A DNA stretch of 64,000 bases from Tetmemena sp. SeJ-2015 (Eukaryota > Ciliophora > Spirotrichea > Sporadotrichida > Oxytrichidae), in contig JAJKFJ010021871.1 of NCBI GenBank assembly GCA_027382625.1, forward strand, positions 124,001 through 188,000, written 5' to 3'. A model generated the notes under the pieces. That model was not told the origin of the DNA, did not search any database, and saw only the letters and a program-made list of their open reading frames with translations. The translations under genes were made by a program, and so were the position numbers. Below, in pieces: positions 1-12,076 of this stretch (position 1 is its first letter; each line of letters opens with the position of its first letter).

Positions 1-392
1 TATTTCCCTATTTAAATTAGAAATTTTTTTCCAAAATAAATTAAAAATTCATTTTGAATTTCTTTACTCTAGATTGATGTTTTCTATAGTTAATGAATAT
101 ATAAAAAGTCTTTCTAAAAGTTAATGGCTTGAGTTGTCTTTGATAATACAAAATATTTTTGAATTATTCTATTCCTACTTGATTGAAAAATAAATATCAA
201 ATTAAGAATGATCATTCTTGCCCTGATCGAGATAAGAATATATTTTAAGCATTTCCCTCTCACTAAAGCAATCTTATCCTATTTCTCTCAGTCCTCTTAG
301 CCAGTCAGAAGAAGTTATGATTCCTTTTTTGGCCAAATCAAAATGTTGGAATGAATGATGAAAGCTTTTGAATTTAAGATTAAGAAGAGAAT

Positions 393-1840
393 TCAGATAC
401 TGCACAATTAAGACATCTCTCTATCTTAGGTCTTGTCACTGTTCTTCAAAGTTATTAAATTCTTTGAGTCTGCCTTGTAACTCTGATAGAAATTTGGATC
501 TTCGAGTTTCCTTATAAGATTCTCAAGTCTCTTGAGATCAAAAGTATCGCCACAGTTAATGTACTTTAGAATGATAGTTTCTGCTGTCTTGTTTTAAAGG
601 ATCTTTGAGATAAATGATTCTAGGTTAGCTGAAGTCTAAACATAGCTATTTTTGTTTTGCCTGCTAAGAAGAAATAGCTTGAGATTCTATAGTCTTCTTA
701 AATCATATTGAGGTACCTTATCTTTGAACTACCCTGAAGTCTTCTGCAATTACTTTCTTCATCATACTAGCTCTTTCCTTAGAAAGCTGAAGCACCACTG
801 GAAGAAAACTATCTCAAGTTCAATTGGTCCCCACTCTCTTAGTTGGAAAAAGCATTAGACATCCAAAGATTCTTCTACCCTATATGAGGTTTGCTAAGTG
901 CCTAGCTTTTATGTCTTTTAGGTTACTCAGTTATCGAGCACACTTATCCTTCTTTTATGGAAAATTTTCCCATTCCTTTGTATTAATACTCAGGGTACTC
1001 GATGTTATTCTTCCTATAAAAGTGCTCTAATTTCTGAGGTGATACGCCCTCCTCGTGTCTAAAATTTCTCTTATCACTCTTACATAAGCCTTTAAAGCAT
1101 GTCTTTGGGATTCATCTTCACTCTCAAAACTTCAGAGAAGGACTTATTCTTACTTATATCTTCCTTTTCAATTTGGAAAGTTGAGTTAAATTTATCCTTT
1201 CCACTTAGTTGTCCATAATCATTCTATTCTAGGAACTTCCGATTCCTAGAATCCATTAGCAAAAGAGAAACCTTGTTATTACTTTCAAGTGGTAAATTTA
1301 TAGCAGACAGGTTAATTTGACCTCTGTCGCCATCCCCTCCCATACTCTTGCGTTCTGTTCTCCTTTATATTTATTGATCTATGAACTACGAATTTTCAAC
1401 TATTAAGTCTATGGTCTTTATTAGAATGAAGAAGTATTTTCTTAGCTATGAGCATTTTGGTTTTATCTAGAATTACTATGGTTTTGGTTTGGGAGTTATT
1501 GATTATCCTTGATGAGATTGAGATTCTTGAAAATGATCTTATAATTGACTTTTCCCTTGACAGAACTTTAATTCTTCATCCATTCTATATCTGTGGGCCT
1601 AAGTTCACGCATGCCTTTCATATTTGATAGGATGTTCACAAAAGCGTTTGTATTTATATACCCGTCGTTTTCTAAAAATAAGAAGAGTTTAATCAGTCGT
1701 CATAAGAAGTGAGCAAATTGAAAAAGTAGGATAAAGTTAGAAAACTTACACTCATCTATGTCCTTGCAAAGCTACTTTAATTTTTCTATTTTAGAAGCTT
1801 AAGTATCTGAAAACTTCTCTTGTTCGTTTTGAGAATCCAT
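393..1840 (-). CDS. EF-hand-like protein with Gln/Asn-rich middle
   Basis: The start ATG at 1840 opens a reading frame beginning MDSQNEQEKF. After an intron of about 80 nt comes an acidic loop-like stretch (NDGYINTNAFVNIL) that resembles one EF-hand half, so Ca2+ binding is possible but unproven. The middle is rich in Gln, Asn and Ser, largely from TAA/TAG codons. The last exon is a clean helical segment (around NLESFISKIL and DLKRLENLIRKLED) ending at TGA (plus-strand TCA 393-395). Frame changes between exons show further introns or IESs that I did not resolve. Orthology is not recognised. Start and stop are reasonably placed; the internal model is approximate. Confidence 0.5.
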
Positions 1841-2064
1841 TTAAGAATAAAAATTAACTTGCTTTTTATAATTTTGATCTTAATTTATAGTTCACATTTG
1901 TTTATATCTTCAACAAGAGTCTTACTGTGAATTAATTTATCATAAAATATAGCATTTAGTTAGTTGCAATTCATACTTCGTTTGAAAAATAGTTGTTTAT
2001 ATATAAGCAAGAAAACAGTTTAATGTTCTCTTGTGTGCGAGCATAGTTTTTGCAGTTAAAGCTT

Positions 2065-3161
2065 TCAAGCGACTAAATTTTTGAAGTCTATCAAATTATT
2101 TTTGATTCCATTGAATGCTTCTGCTACCTTTTTGAGTTCGTCCATTTCTGCCCTCATGTCCTGCACCAGAACATTTGGGATTTAAGATTTCAATATTTAA
2201 TTTATGGATGATATTGACAAACTGCAAAGCCTCGAACAGCAAGTTAGTAAATGTTTCCAGGATGCGAGAGGTATTTATAGTTGCTAAAAAAATTATTGAG
2301 AACAATTATTATGCATTAAGACTGTCTGAACTCTTTCATACAAAAATTAGCATGCAGAATTTAAATTTCCCAGGTCCTTAGAGCTGGCGCTACTCTCATC
2401 TTCAACAAGTTTCTCTTTCTGTAGATTAACTAGCAGCTCTTTGATTCGCTTTTTGTTCTCATCAGTGATGAGGAAGGATCTCTCTGGATCCATAACTTCA
2501 GCTACTTGATCTCCACAGTCTCGCATGAAGTCTCCACACTATTCCAGGAAGCTGTAATCGTCGGGGTCTTCTGCCAAATCAAGACCCATGAAAGTCAAGT
2601 ACAGTCTCAATATTATGATGTTCTTTTGCTTCAAAAGTGGCTGTGTATCGAGATTCTGACTATGGCGATGACAAACTGAGATTAATTCGTCCCAGTCTCT
2701 CCTATCTAGCCCCTCATAAGCATACAAATAATTTACCTTCTCATTCTATTAAAAGTTAAAGTTTATTCCTCTTGACTCTGAGGAGAGAGATCAAATTTAG
2801 TTGAGTTTCTCATCCTTTCTAGCTCTTTGTTTATGGCATAGGCCTGACTCATGATAAGCTATCTCTAGTGCTCGTAGTGCTCTATCTAGTATTGAAGACT
2901 CACTTTGAAAGTTATCCTATTAGTGAACATGAATAGGGGAAGCTTCTCGCCTAAGTAATCTCCAATTGAAGCTAATAAGTGGCCTGGAAGTTTCAAGAAA
3001 CCGGTTCGCATAGTCTTTTGTCTAACAGTATTAAAAAATATGTTTAGTCTAATGTATCTGTAAATCAATCTTTAATACATCACTCTATGATCTAATTTTT
3101 ATTATATCTAAAGTATTTTGGATGTGGATAATTTGCTTGCTGTCATTTTAGAGAGGAACAT
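2065..3161 (-). CDS. Unrecognised protein, helical C-terminus
   Basis: An exon around 3017-2760 reads MRTGFLKLPGHLLASIGDYL and runs on without TGA into KELERMRN. A second exon (2730-2370) contains GLDRRDWDELISVCHRH and a conserved-looking stretch with FLEQCGDFMRDCGDQVAE. The C-terminus (about 2170-2065) is an amphipathic helix (MRAEMDELKKVAEAF) ending at TGA (plus-strand TCA 2065-2067). The N-terminal stretch looks faintly like an F-box, but I cannot support that call. Poor-quality coding sequence between about 2370 and 2230 suggests an IES there. The start at 3161 is a guess; an alternative is the ATG near 3017. Confidence 0.5.
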
Positions 3162-3342
3162 TTAAATAAGAGTTGTTTTCAATGGAGTCTCTGCTGCTAG
3201 AGCTAGACTAATACTGCTATTGGATTATTAAAGGAATAAAATAAGTTGAAAATTTTAAATTGTCCACCCAATCATTATATCTATAAAGATGCTTCAAGAT
3301 TATAAATAAAATAGAGAGATAAAGTATTTTTCTTATTTCTTA

Positions 3343-3801
3343 ATGATTAAGATTTTTTTCTGCCTAATATCAAGTCTCTATCTCTGCTCATTTCAATACT
3401 GGACCCTAGCATGCCGTAGCCTTGATGTTATTAGCTTTGCCTATGACTTTAAAGCCCTCCACCAATTAAGAACATTTGATTCCCTAGATGAGCTCCCGTT
3501 GCAAAGCTTGGAGAGTTGTACTGTGATAGATCTATCTCCTAAGGATAGAGATTTTACTGCCCGAAGAGATTATCAGTATCCAAGATCGATATGGCTGGTG
3601 TCACATGATTAATCTACTTGCCTTACATTTGAATTTGATTGTTAATCTGCCCATATTAATTTTACTACTAATAATCCCTGTGTGAGTTTATCTCTCTAAT
3701 TTAATAAAGCAGATGATAATAGAAGTCTTTAAATTAATTTCTGACTGTCTAGCTGAAAGTAAAGGATCCCTAGAAAGCATGTCCACTAGTTAGGCATGAT
3801 T
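3343..3801 (+). CDS. Possible small secreted protein (overlaps a minus-strand gene)
   Basis: ATG 3343 opens 152 codons to TGA 3799-3801, the first 89 without any TAA/TAG. The product begins with a convincing signal peptide (MIKIFFCLISSLYLCSFQYW) followed by a soluble domain with a few Cys (CRSLDVISF, then SCTVIDLSPKDRDF). Codon choice in the first 270 nt looks genuine. Its 3' third overlaps the antisense C-terminal exon of the next gene, and both frames are free of TGA, so one of them is probably a shadow in 3601-3801. No homologue recognised. Confidence 0.35.
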
Positions 3802-4745
3802 CATGCTCTTTCTGCTTGAGGATTGATTTTCTCTCATCATTAACTTTGAGCTCTTTTATTCTTCAAGTCTATCAGGCAGGTTATCCATTGATTAAGCCAC
3901 TTAATCGAGAGTTAACCTATGCGCATCAAAGTCAAATCCTCCATCTTAACCAATTCCTTTCTCAAAGAAAACTCTCACAAGTTTAAATACTAATGAGATT
4001 ATTCTAATGTAAAACTATACTTCCCTGAGCGTTACTATCCTTGGAAAGATTTAGCAAGTGTCTTTGATTTAACTTCTCCAAGTTCTTCTCAAAGATATTT
4101 GCTACTGAATTTGATGCTATGGACATTCTTTATATCTCAAGCTAATCTTTTAGCTCCTGATCGTCCTATTCTTATATTTCAAATGCAATTTCTCTTAGTC
4201 TGAGTTACTCTGTGAGTGTTGCAGAAAGTGCAAAAGGCTCAGCTTGATCTGTGTTTAACTAAGATGCATTCAAAAGTGGAGTGGCACTGACAGTAGCAGG
4301 CGAGTAATTTTTAGATGAGGAACCTTGGCTCATTCTTTTATGATAGGAGTTTAAGTTCTCTCCAATTGCTGATACCATAACTAAACTAAGCAAGTATCTA
4401 ATTATAAGACCCTAAAAGTTAACTATAGTTTATATTACTCTTAGAGGTAGTATCAAGTTAATGAATTCTTTTGTCGGTACCTCTCTCGTCATCAGAAACA
4501 ATGGAAGACTTATTTGAAATGCTTGGTGACTTCTAGTTGAGAACCATTATGTGATTACTGAGGTGTGAAGCCAGAGTCCTTTAGGTATCTTAGCAGGCTT
4601 CCACTGGAGCTTAATTTTGAGCCCTACTGAGCCCATCTTGCCTAGATTAGATGTTTGCTTCTTTGATGAATATTTTCGCCTCAGATTCTGATTTAATGCT
4701 CTGTTTATTGGATTAGGTGCTTCCAGATATTGATAAACAAAATTA
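3601..4745 (-). CDS. Ser/Gln-rich protein with coiled coil, unrecognised
   Basis: Reading minus strand from about 4745, the frame is Ser/Gln-rich (for example KSESEAKIFIKEANI and NQKSPSISNKSSIVSDD). After a probable intron near 4390-4430 it becomes a helical segment rich in Glu and Gln (LREIAFEIQEQDDQELKDQ). After a likely intron at about 3990-3957 the C-terminal exon contains LDQVAQSMDNLPDRLEEQ and MLSRDPLLSARQSEI. The frame closes at TGA (plus-strand TCA 3601-3603), though the true stop could be earlier because the last part overlaps a plus-strand ORF. The upstream end is not defined, and the block at 4962-5480 may belong to the same gene. Confidence 0.4.
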
Positions 4746-4961
4746 AAACGTTATTAAGATGAATTTCTATGAATAGGGACTTAAGTTCCGGGGTTTAATG
4801 CCATGCTTGATAATTTACTATTCTTCTTTTAAGTTTTAACTCCTGCTTGATATTACTGTTCTTAAGATCCTTATAAATATATTGATGTATAATAGCCAAT
4901 TCAGATTAAACTTGACCGATATTGAGATTGATTGAGTGATTGTTGCCTGCTGACTAAGCAT

Positions 4962-5480
4962 TCATTTAGTTAACTATGTAGTGAATATGAGAGATGTCTG
5001 CACTTAAATCCTGTGAGAGATGTAAAGGAGGCGGAGATGAGAACTCGTGAGGTATTAAGCATTCTATTGAGAAATATAGAGTGGTGGCTATTGTTGCTAA
5101 TTATCTGTGTTGCTAGTTATAATCTGAGGTGGGTTGTTGCTTTATCATTATTCTTTAAATGCGATATGAAAATATTTTTAAATCACCTGCTTGACTGAAT
5201 TGAAAGTGCTATCTGTGTTCTATGCAGATTGATAACTCTACAACTTCCCTTTGCTGTTTTGGTGGTGCTTATTTTCATTTAAAGTGCTAGCCTTCAAGCC
5301 TGTTTGATTGTTTCTGCTGCTTTGAAAATTCTAGAGTGTTATTTGGGCTTGAGGCGGGTGATACTATTATGGGTTTGCAGTGGCGGTGATAGTGGAGTGC
5401 TTCTGTTCTTTGGTGGTACTTGGAGCTGGAGATTTTGAGCCTCCTTTCTATCTTTGGCTGTGGTTATTTGAGTTATGAGA
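4962..5480 (-). CDS. Gln/Ser/Asn-rich low-complexity protein fragment
   Basis: On the minus strand the frame from about 5480 is continuous with TAA/TAG read as Gln (for example KGGSKSPAPSTTKEQKHS, then YHPPQAQITLQNFQSSRNN). It is interrupted by an apparent GT...AG intron at about 5185-5120. It continues Gln-rich to TGA (plus-strand TCA 4962-4964). It has no recognisable domain, and the composition is that of a disordered protein. It could be the 5' part of the gene at 3601-4745, separated by an IES. The start codon was not found. The hydrophobic plus-strand reading here (near 5070-5110) is the antisense of Gln-rich DNA and was rejected. Confidence 0.35.
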
Positions 5481-6107
5481 AGAGTTTGTATTATGATAAT
5501 TAAAAAAACGAAATGGAAATAATTTTAATGATTGTTTGCGATATTTGAGACTCTGGCAGTTTTGGTTTTAGGATGAGTTAGAGTTATTTATAAAAAATGA
5601 ATACAAATAAATGAAGATGATGATAAATCCTTCTCTTTTAAAAAATATAAAATTAATGATAATCCCTAAAAGATTCAATCTTTATGAAACATAATTTTAA
5701 TCTATTTAAGACACATAATAAAAAAAGGGAATATATGCATATATACAATTATGACTTAAAGCCCTCGTTTATTTTAAGATCACTCCCAGGGTCTAAATTA
5801 TTCAATTTTTAAAGATTAAATCAATTTATTTATTAAGTTAGTGTATTGGTTTATTATGTCGTTACTTTATTAAGATTTGAGGTAGACTTATGGTTAGAAA
5901 GAGTAAAATAAATTATTAAATATTAGCTCCTTTAGTCATAAAAGACTGCTTTTGTTGTTGAATATCATTATATCTAGTTTGAGAGTTACCCTACTTTTGA
6001 TTATAAATGAATGGACTCTTTCCCTGCCCTTCTTTAGAAGCCTCATTTACAAAAGAAGCCAGCTATGATAAATTAGAAATTAAAATTAAAGTATGACTCG
6101 TTCTTTA
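5481..6107. other. AT-rich spacer
   Basis: About 630 nt of AT-rich sequence with no frame that reads like protein on either strand. It lies between two minus-strand genes and would be expected to be eliminated or to hold chromosome ends; no telomeric repeat is visible. Confidence 0.4.
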
Positions 6108-8728
6108 TCAAGTCATCGCTGCTATACGGGAGCTCTAATTAAGCTTTTAGTCATTACCAATAAAGCTCATAGTGTTGCTGCCTTGAAATTAGAATTTTCT
6201 TGCTAAAATTTTAGATAATTTATAAAATTAAGATCTATTCATGGGGCTTCTCTTGTTGACTCGAGATTTTGAATGAGTTTAAAGCTGAGTGATGTTAGAT
6301 TTTTAAGGTGGTGACCTCGCTTTCAGTTATTTTTTGTACAAAGTTTAAGGTGTCTACTTATTAGAAGTTGTGATGTGTGCTTAATTTTGATTGCCTCCTA
6401 ATGATCCTTAAGCTGTGACTGGCCGTTTAGTATTTGACTAGAAATCTTTTATACAAGAAGAAAAGGTTAATAAAGAGTAAGAAAATTTCTTAAAATCAGC
6501 ATGAATAGGAGATTGATTAGCCAGCTGTTGGTAGTTCTGTATTCTACTGAATACAGGATCTGCCGAGCTCTCATCTTCTCCAATGAGCACAAAATCACCA
6601 TCATTGTCTTGATTCATTAGTACCTCCTGCATTTGATTATTTGCACTTAGAGGGTTATCCTCAACATCAGCCCCGTAAGTTAGATGTTCATTCTATTATG
6701 TGCTTGATCTTACTTTAATTCACTATGAATATAAATTGAATGATCTTGATGGGTAGAAGTTGTGATTGGTTTAAATGTCCCTCTGTTGCTGCGTGAGATG
6801 GATATTGTAGTTATTATTATTGATGTTGATCAAATTTCCTGTGAATATTTACTTCTTCTACTGCAGCTCTGAGTCTGAATCATCATCACAAACTTCGCTC
6901 TCTTCTTTTTGAGGGTAGTTTACTGTATTAGCATTTCCAACTTTTGAAATGTTTGCCTTTTTAAGAGAGCTCTCTCTTAGCACCTTATGGGAAGCTGTTT
7001 GATAAAAATAATGATTCGATTTCAATTGCAATGGCAAAGAGTAGCTGATTAAAAAATTGCTATTTTACATTTAATAAGTAATTATAAAAAGAGTAAAATT
7101 CATTCTAAAAGTGTAGATAGCATTAAATTAATGCTGATGGGTTCCTCACCCTCAAAATGGTTGTTATCCATTTTTTAAGAAGTTGCAGGTTTAGTATTTG
7201 AATTTCTGATAGGGCTTTGAGCCGCAGATTCTTTGAGCTGCTTAATTATTTCCTAGCCCTATATTTGCGATTGCAATTGCTAATTTTAGATTTAGGACCT
7301 TAAAGTATTGACATTTGTGGTCATAAAATAAAAAATATTTAGAAGAATTGAGTCTGATAGCTAGTCATGTATTATCTCTGAGGCTTTTAGTCTTTTAATC
7401 CTTCTATAAGTTGAATTCCCTAGCCCTCGTGTATCTGATTTTAATGACTGACTTGTATGTTTTAATTGTCGCTCCTTTGTGATTAGGTTTGATTAATGTG
7501 GCCTAGTTAGTTTAGAGAAGATGCGAGTGATGAATTCACATTATGGCTGGCATTATTTCCTACTGTATTATAAGTGTTGGTTATACTTAAAACTTAAATA
7601 TTCTTAGAATATAATTGGTCATGGTTCTCGGCTGATTCAATTCCTTTGCATCCTTTTTATCAGCAGATCCCTAGACTTAAGAAACGTAGCGTGAAGCATT
7701 TACAAATTTATAATTTTTCATTAATCACAGCTTATTAAAATCTTTGATTGTCTTTGCTGCTTCTTGATTGTATCTGTTAGTTGATCTTGAGCATGGTTGG
7801 AATATGTTCTCTAAGTTCTTCAGATAGCCTCTTTTCATCCTTCTTTAATCGAAAGGGCTGAAGGATCTCCATATAGTTTGAATTTTTAAGCCCTGGGATA
7901 TTAGTAGACACCAAAGAGAAATTCTTATTCGAGGAGAGGATAGATTTATTGAAATGGTAGATAAACTCTTGCAACTCAAAAAATCTCCTATCGAAGTACT
8001 AAGCCACCATTTCAAAAATTGAGTTTATCTGGTCGTAAACTTAATCAGCACTTATCATGTTACCCTCCAAAGAAGAATGTTGAGGCTACTATATATTTGA
8101 GAAGTAGGTTTAGGATTATTAAGGGTTGAGAGGTATATTCTAACCGTCTTCCTTGTTTTGAGGGTTTAGGGGATTAGAGAAAGTGATAGCTTGATTTGGG
8201 GGACTTATCTGATTTATCTCAGGTTGAATGTAATACACATGCTCGTTTTCTATTTACAAATCACATAGTATAATAATATTAGGAAAGAGTATTATATTTG
8301 GAGCTGCTGCTGATTCCAACTGGATTAAGAGTTAGAGCTTGCTTATTTGATTCTATCTTAGTTTTGCATGATGAACGCACCTTGAGCATACTGCGCATTA
8401 GCACTCACTACTTAAATTAACAGTAATCACTATAAATTGATTCACTCAAACTTTAAGCTGGACTGTGAGCATTGAGTTACTGAAAAAGACTTCCAGTTGG
8501 AAAACTCTATGTGTTACTAAACTGTTGCTCACTGGCATGATTGAATACTATATCCGAGCTTATCGCAGCTTGAGGAGATTGAGAAAGCTTCAACTTATTA
8601 TTCTCTGATTTCAAATGCGCTTAAACCTCTCCACTTGGGTGTAACAGCTGCTGTTTGCTAAAGGGAAGATTCTGTTAATTTTAGGCTTTCAAAATCTCCT
8701 TCTGTTAATTTTGGATGTGTTGAGACAT
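6108..8728 (-). CDS. Large Gln/Asn-rich protein with helical core, unrecognised
   Basis: Starts at ATG 8728 (MSQHIQNQQKEILKAQ) and ends at TGA (plus-strand TCA 6108-6110) after GNDQKLNQSSRIAAMT. In order: a Gln-rich N-terminus; after a short intron, GAFIMQNQDRIKQASS; an ordered helical region at about 8060-7700 (DQVYDQINSIFEMVAQYFDR, LRLKKDEKRLSEELREH-like); a short segment with KQLKESAAQSPIRNSN; an acidic Ser/Asp patch (ESEVCDDDSDSEL) near 6880; NQDNDGDFVLIGEDESS near 6600; and a basic Ser-rich tail. Several GT...AG introns are evident (about 8410-8370, 8150-8065, 7160-7000). I recognise no family; function unknown. Confidence 0.55.
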
Positions 8729-8898
8729 TAAAACTTATAAATATTTATAAATAATTAATTCCAGAGTCCACCACCACGACCACCAACAACACTCTTATTA
8801 TAATTAAATCGAATAAGAAATTAAAGATTAATCATAGAATCCAAACTTAAACTGTTTATTGTTAACTTATAGCAAATCTGATCTCGCTTAAAAAGTGT

Positions 8899-9445
8899 TC
8901 AGTTTGCAATTTGCTCTCGTCCTTCTTATTCTTTCGCCTACTTAATAAGCTCTTTTAAAGAGTGATGGTCCATATATAGAGATGTATACTATAGAAAAAC
9001 CTTAAGATATAAAATAAGCATGATTGATTGGAAATTTGTTTACTATATAATTTGCTTACCAGTTCATTGAGTAGTTCTATTTGATTGTTAAGATGCTTAA
9101 TTTAACTTTTAGAGTCATCAAGCTGCTACTCTTTTGCAAAGAGTTCTCTCTTTAATTACTCTGTCTATTGTGCCTTGACTTGCGCAACTTTATCTCTTTC
9201 CACTTTTTATCTTTCCTCTTGCTGTTATTTTTGCTTCTTCTCCTCTAAAAAAAATGTTCATTTCAAATTGGAAACCTAAAACCCAATTTCTTACCTTGAG
9301 CTGCTTAAGATTAAATCTGAGAGTATATTCTTTCATCTGAGCCAAGTATATTAACATTCTGTCCGCCTATTCTTATAGCTATTGGCATAAACACTTCCTT
9401 TTCTATGGGGATATCGTGATAGGTAGGTCCTCCAAAGCATGCCAT
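8899..9445 (-). CDS. Small coiled-coil protein
   Basis: ATG at 9445 begins MACFGGPTYHDIPIEKEVF and continues to GGQNVNILGSDERIYSQI. A GT...AG intron of about 50 nt (near 9300-9250) joins to a long heptad-like Glu/Gln/Lys coiled coil (for example QLKRELFAKEQQLDDSKSQ). A second intron near 9057-8998 leads to a short last exon ending at TGA (plus-strand TCA 8899-8901). About 130 residues. The N-terminal motif looks conserved but I do not recognise it; the size and coiled coil would suit a structural or ciliary protein. That is inference only. Confidence 0.55.
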
Positions 9446-9648
9446 TTTTATCAAATTTTGTTTAAATTTAGATTTAAATTTCAAATCGCTTTTACCTAAT
9501 CATAGACTGAACATATCATTACTCTATAAAGGATTTGAATAAACTAAGTCTATATAGATAATTTTAGAGAAATGGTATTTTTAATTATAATATACTTTTA
9601 AGGATTTATTAATTTCTAAAATTAAAAAGAACAATAAAAATCTTAGGA

Positions 9649-11077
9649 ATGAGGACAGGATAACTTATTTGTGGCTTGACACTTATTTCGAGTTTACTCT
9701 TTGCAACCAGAGCAGATGATGATAGCTAATCTGCACCACTCTCCTCAAGTGAAGTGCAAACACTCACTACTCAGTGGGTATACAATTTGATGGACTCTAT
9801 GTGGCCTAATGACATTTAAACCTTCTCACCTAATATTCGTAATTAATCTTTAGAAATACAAAGTTTGAGTTTACTTGGATGAAATGGTAAATGTGTGCAC
9901 CATTCCTGCCAACTTTAAAAGTGTAATGCAAAATGATCAGGCAACTCCAAGCAATGACGTTAACACAATTCAAGATTTCGTCAACTCCAATCGGGTTTAG
10001 TATCAAGACTTCACTAACTTTCTTATCACATTTAAGTGATAAGAAAGATTTGAAATAAATAAATATCTTAATTTGATAAAGGTCTTTTTTTAAACTTTGG
10101 AGCGCTTGCTTTTTAAGGATTAGAGATTTATGGAGGGTCCTCGGATTATAATGGACTGACCTAATCCATTTACTTTATTGCTCAAGAAGTGAAGCTCTAT
10201 CAACTTTTTCAAATTTAAAAATCTTAATCTTAGAATTTAATTGACTTGCTTGGAACCTTACAGGATGCAACACTACTCATCCAAGTCACTACTCTCAATT
10301 AAAAAACGTGTATAACAATCTCAATGCGCCTTTCCAGATTCAAGGTACAGGCTTCTCAGATATAAAAATGAATGGCCTCACCACCAATTTAGGGCAGTAC
10401 TTCACAGCTGCTTACACCAAAATGATGTCTCAGGATTACAATTCAACAGCTGATAATCTAGGAACAGTACTCAACAAGTTTATAAACAGGCCAGTTGGAT
10501 CAAGCTCCGCTCCTTCAGACCAAGATCTAAGCTTATTCAATTAATTAGGGATCTTTAAATTATGAGAGCTTGAGGTTTTTCTTAAATCCAATGCTTCTAC
10601 CTGAAGATAATAGCTTTGCTACAAGCGCTCTTATAGCATTCTTCACTATTGGAAAAGGAAGCAGCTTCTTCGGGAATATAGACACTCTAATCAATACTTA
10701 TGGCGGCTCAGGCTCTACCTACTTAATCACGGCTCAAGATCTCTACACTCTCTTCAAAGCACTCAACAATCAGATTCTTATTTTCTTTTAGTGTCAATTA
10801 TTTATTGACATTTAAGATTTTGAGTTACTATAATAGCATGCAGTCTGGTACTTACAGCAGCTATGGGGCTTCTTCTTGGAATACTTAAATGATAACTTGC
10901 ATGAATAATATCAGTTCTAATTCTCTATCAGTTTCTTTTGACGCCTTGACTGATCAGCAAGCAGAATGGATGAGCAGACTGATCGATTCCTACCTTCAAG
11001 GATCAAAGGGAGTCGTTGGCGCCTTTTATAAAATTATAACTAGAAAGGTTTGTTCTCTAGATGATACCAGTTCTTGA
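9649..11077 (+). CDS. Secreted protein of unknown function
   Basis: ATG 9649 gives a signal peptide (MRTGQLICGLTLISSLLFAT), then a soluble protein read through at least five exons to TGA 11075-11077. Visible segments are EVQTLTTQWVYNLMDSMWP, VNVCTIPANFKSVMQND, FGALAFQGLEIYGGSSDYN, YNNLNAPFQIQGTGFSD and FDALTDQQAEWMSRLID. The joins fit short introns, for example a 31-nt GTAATT...GAG intron near 9838-9868 and one ending CCTTACAG at 10262. A region around 10545-10580 and 10790-10840 needs one more intron or IES each. Periodic YNxL/YxxY-like elements recur. No family recognised; extracellular or secretory-pathway location inferred from the signal peptide. Confidence 0.55.
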
Positions 11078-11106
11078 CTTATTTCATAATAAGAGCTTTT
11101 ATGGAT

Positions 11107-11141
11107 TTTAGTGCCATTCAAATGCATTGAATGGCACTAAA
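11107..11141. repeat. Perfect 15-bp inverted repeat hairpin
   Basis: Bases 11107-11121 (TTTAGTGCCATTCAA) and 11127-11141 are exact reverse complements around a 5-nt ATGCA loop. It lies 30 nt past the stop of the secreted-protein gene and 63 nt before the convergent gene's stop, so it could be a 3'-end RNA structure shared by the two transcripts, or a remnant of a small foldback element. Eukaryotic termination does not need such a hairpin. Confidence 0.8.
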
Positions 11142-11203
11142 TTATATAGAAAATACTTCAAATATATTGATCAAATTGTAACTTTTAAATAAAGAGCCGA
11201 ATA

Positions 11204-12076
11204 TCAGATGAGCTCAGCAGCCTCTTAAGTTTCTGAATCAAGAACTTCGTACTGATCACCTCCGCTATAGAATTTTACATTCTAATGTAAGTTCGAGGGT
11301 TCATTATTTGCAATGTTAGGCTGTACCTTTGAAATTGAAGCCTTATTTTTCTACTTTTAATTCAGATTCAATATTACTTAATTAACTAAAGTTTCTAAAA
11401 ATATTTAGATTGAGCATCGGCATCTAGCTATTTGCATTATTTCTCATTTAAAAAAGCGATATATTAAAAATAAGATTATCTTTTCCAGCTGAATCAACCC
11501 CAAGGCTTCTATAAGGCCCTTCCTCTATCTATTTATTATTGTTGTCAAAAGATATCATGAAGTGATGGCCCTCGTCTCTTTTGTCTGCACTATTTTGTAC
11601 TAAGCTAAACTCTATTAGAATAAAAAACACTTGTCTCTTGAAAATTAACTATCTACCTGCTCAAGTTTATTAGGATGTATAGCATTCTGTACTTTCTTCT
11701 TTTTTGATGCAACCGATAGCACTTCAGCTTCTCTTTAACGGCTACCATTTATGGAATCATTTCCATATGTTTGTAAACCATTATCAACACTTTTGTGCAT
11801 GGGTGGCTTGCTATGAGGAGATTTCTTAGACTTGGCTTTAAATACAGAATTTTTATGGGACTCGTTGTCAAAAGTCTTAGTGCTCAAGTCTATTGTTTGG
11901 CCTGCTTCACTTTAGTTATCAGGATGGATTTGACCAAGAGAGGACCTATTTCGCACCCCGCCTCCTCTTTGCTTTTTCTCTTCTGCTGTACCTCCATAGA
12001 TAAAATCTTCATTGTGGTTAGCTATAAAAATTAAAAGTGAAAAAAATATTGAGTTGAGTCTGTAATCAATATCCAT
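11204..12076 (-). CDS. Lys/Ser-rich protein of unknown function
   Basis: Minus strand from ATG 12076 (MDIDYRLNS). A hydrophobic run (IFFSLLIFIA) follows, which may be an unspliced insert rather than a membrane segment, then NHNEDFIYGGTAEEKKQRGG and a Lys/Ser-rich stretch (KAKSKKSPHSKPPMHKS) and ASKKKKVQNAIHPNKLEQ. A GT...AG intron near 11662-11613 joins to NSADKRDEGHHFMISFDNNN and SLGVDSAGK. The last exon contains NLHQNVKFYSGGDQYEVLDS and ends at TGA (plus-strand TCA 11204-11206). The basic, disordered composition would suit a nuclear protein, but nothing diagnostic is seen. Confidence 0.5.
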
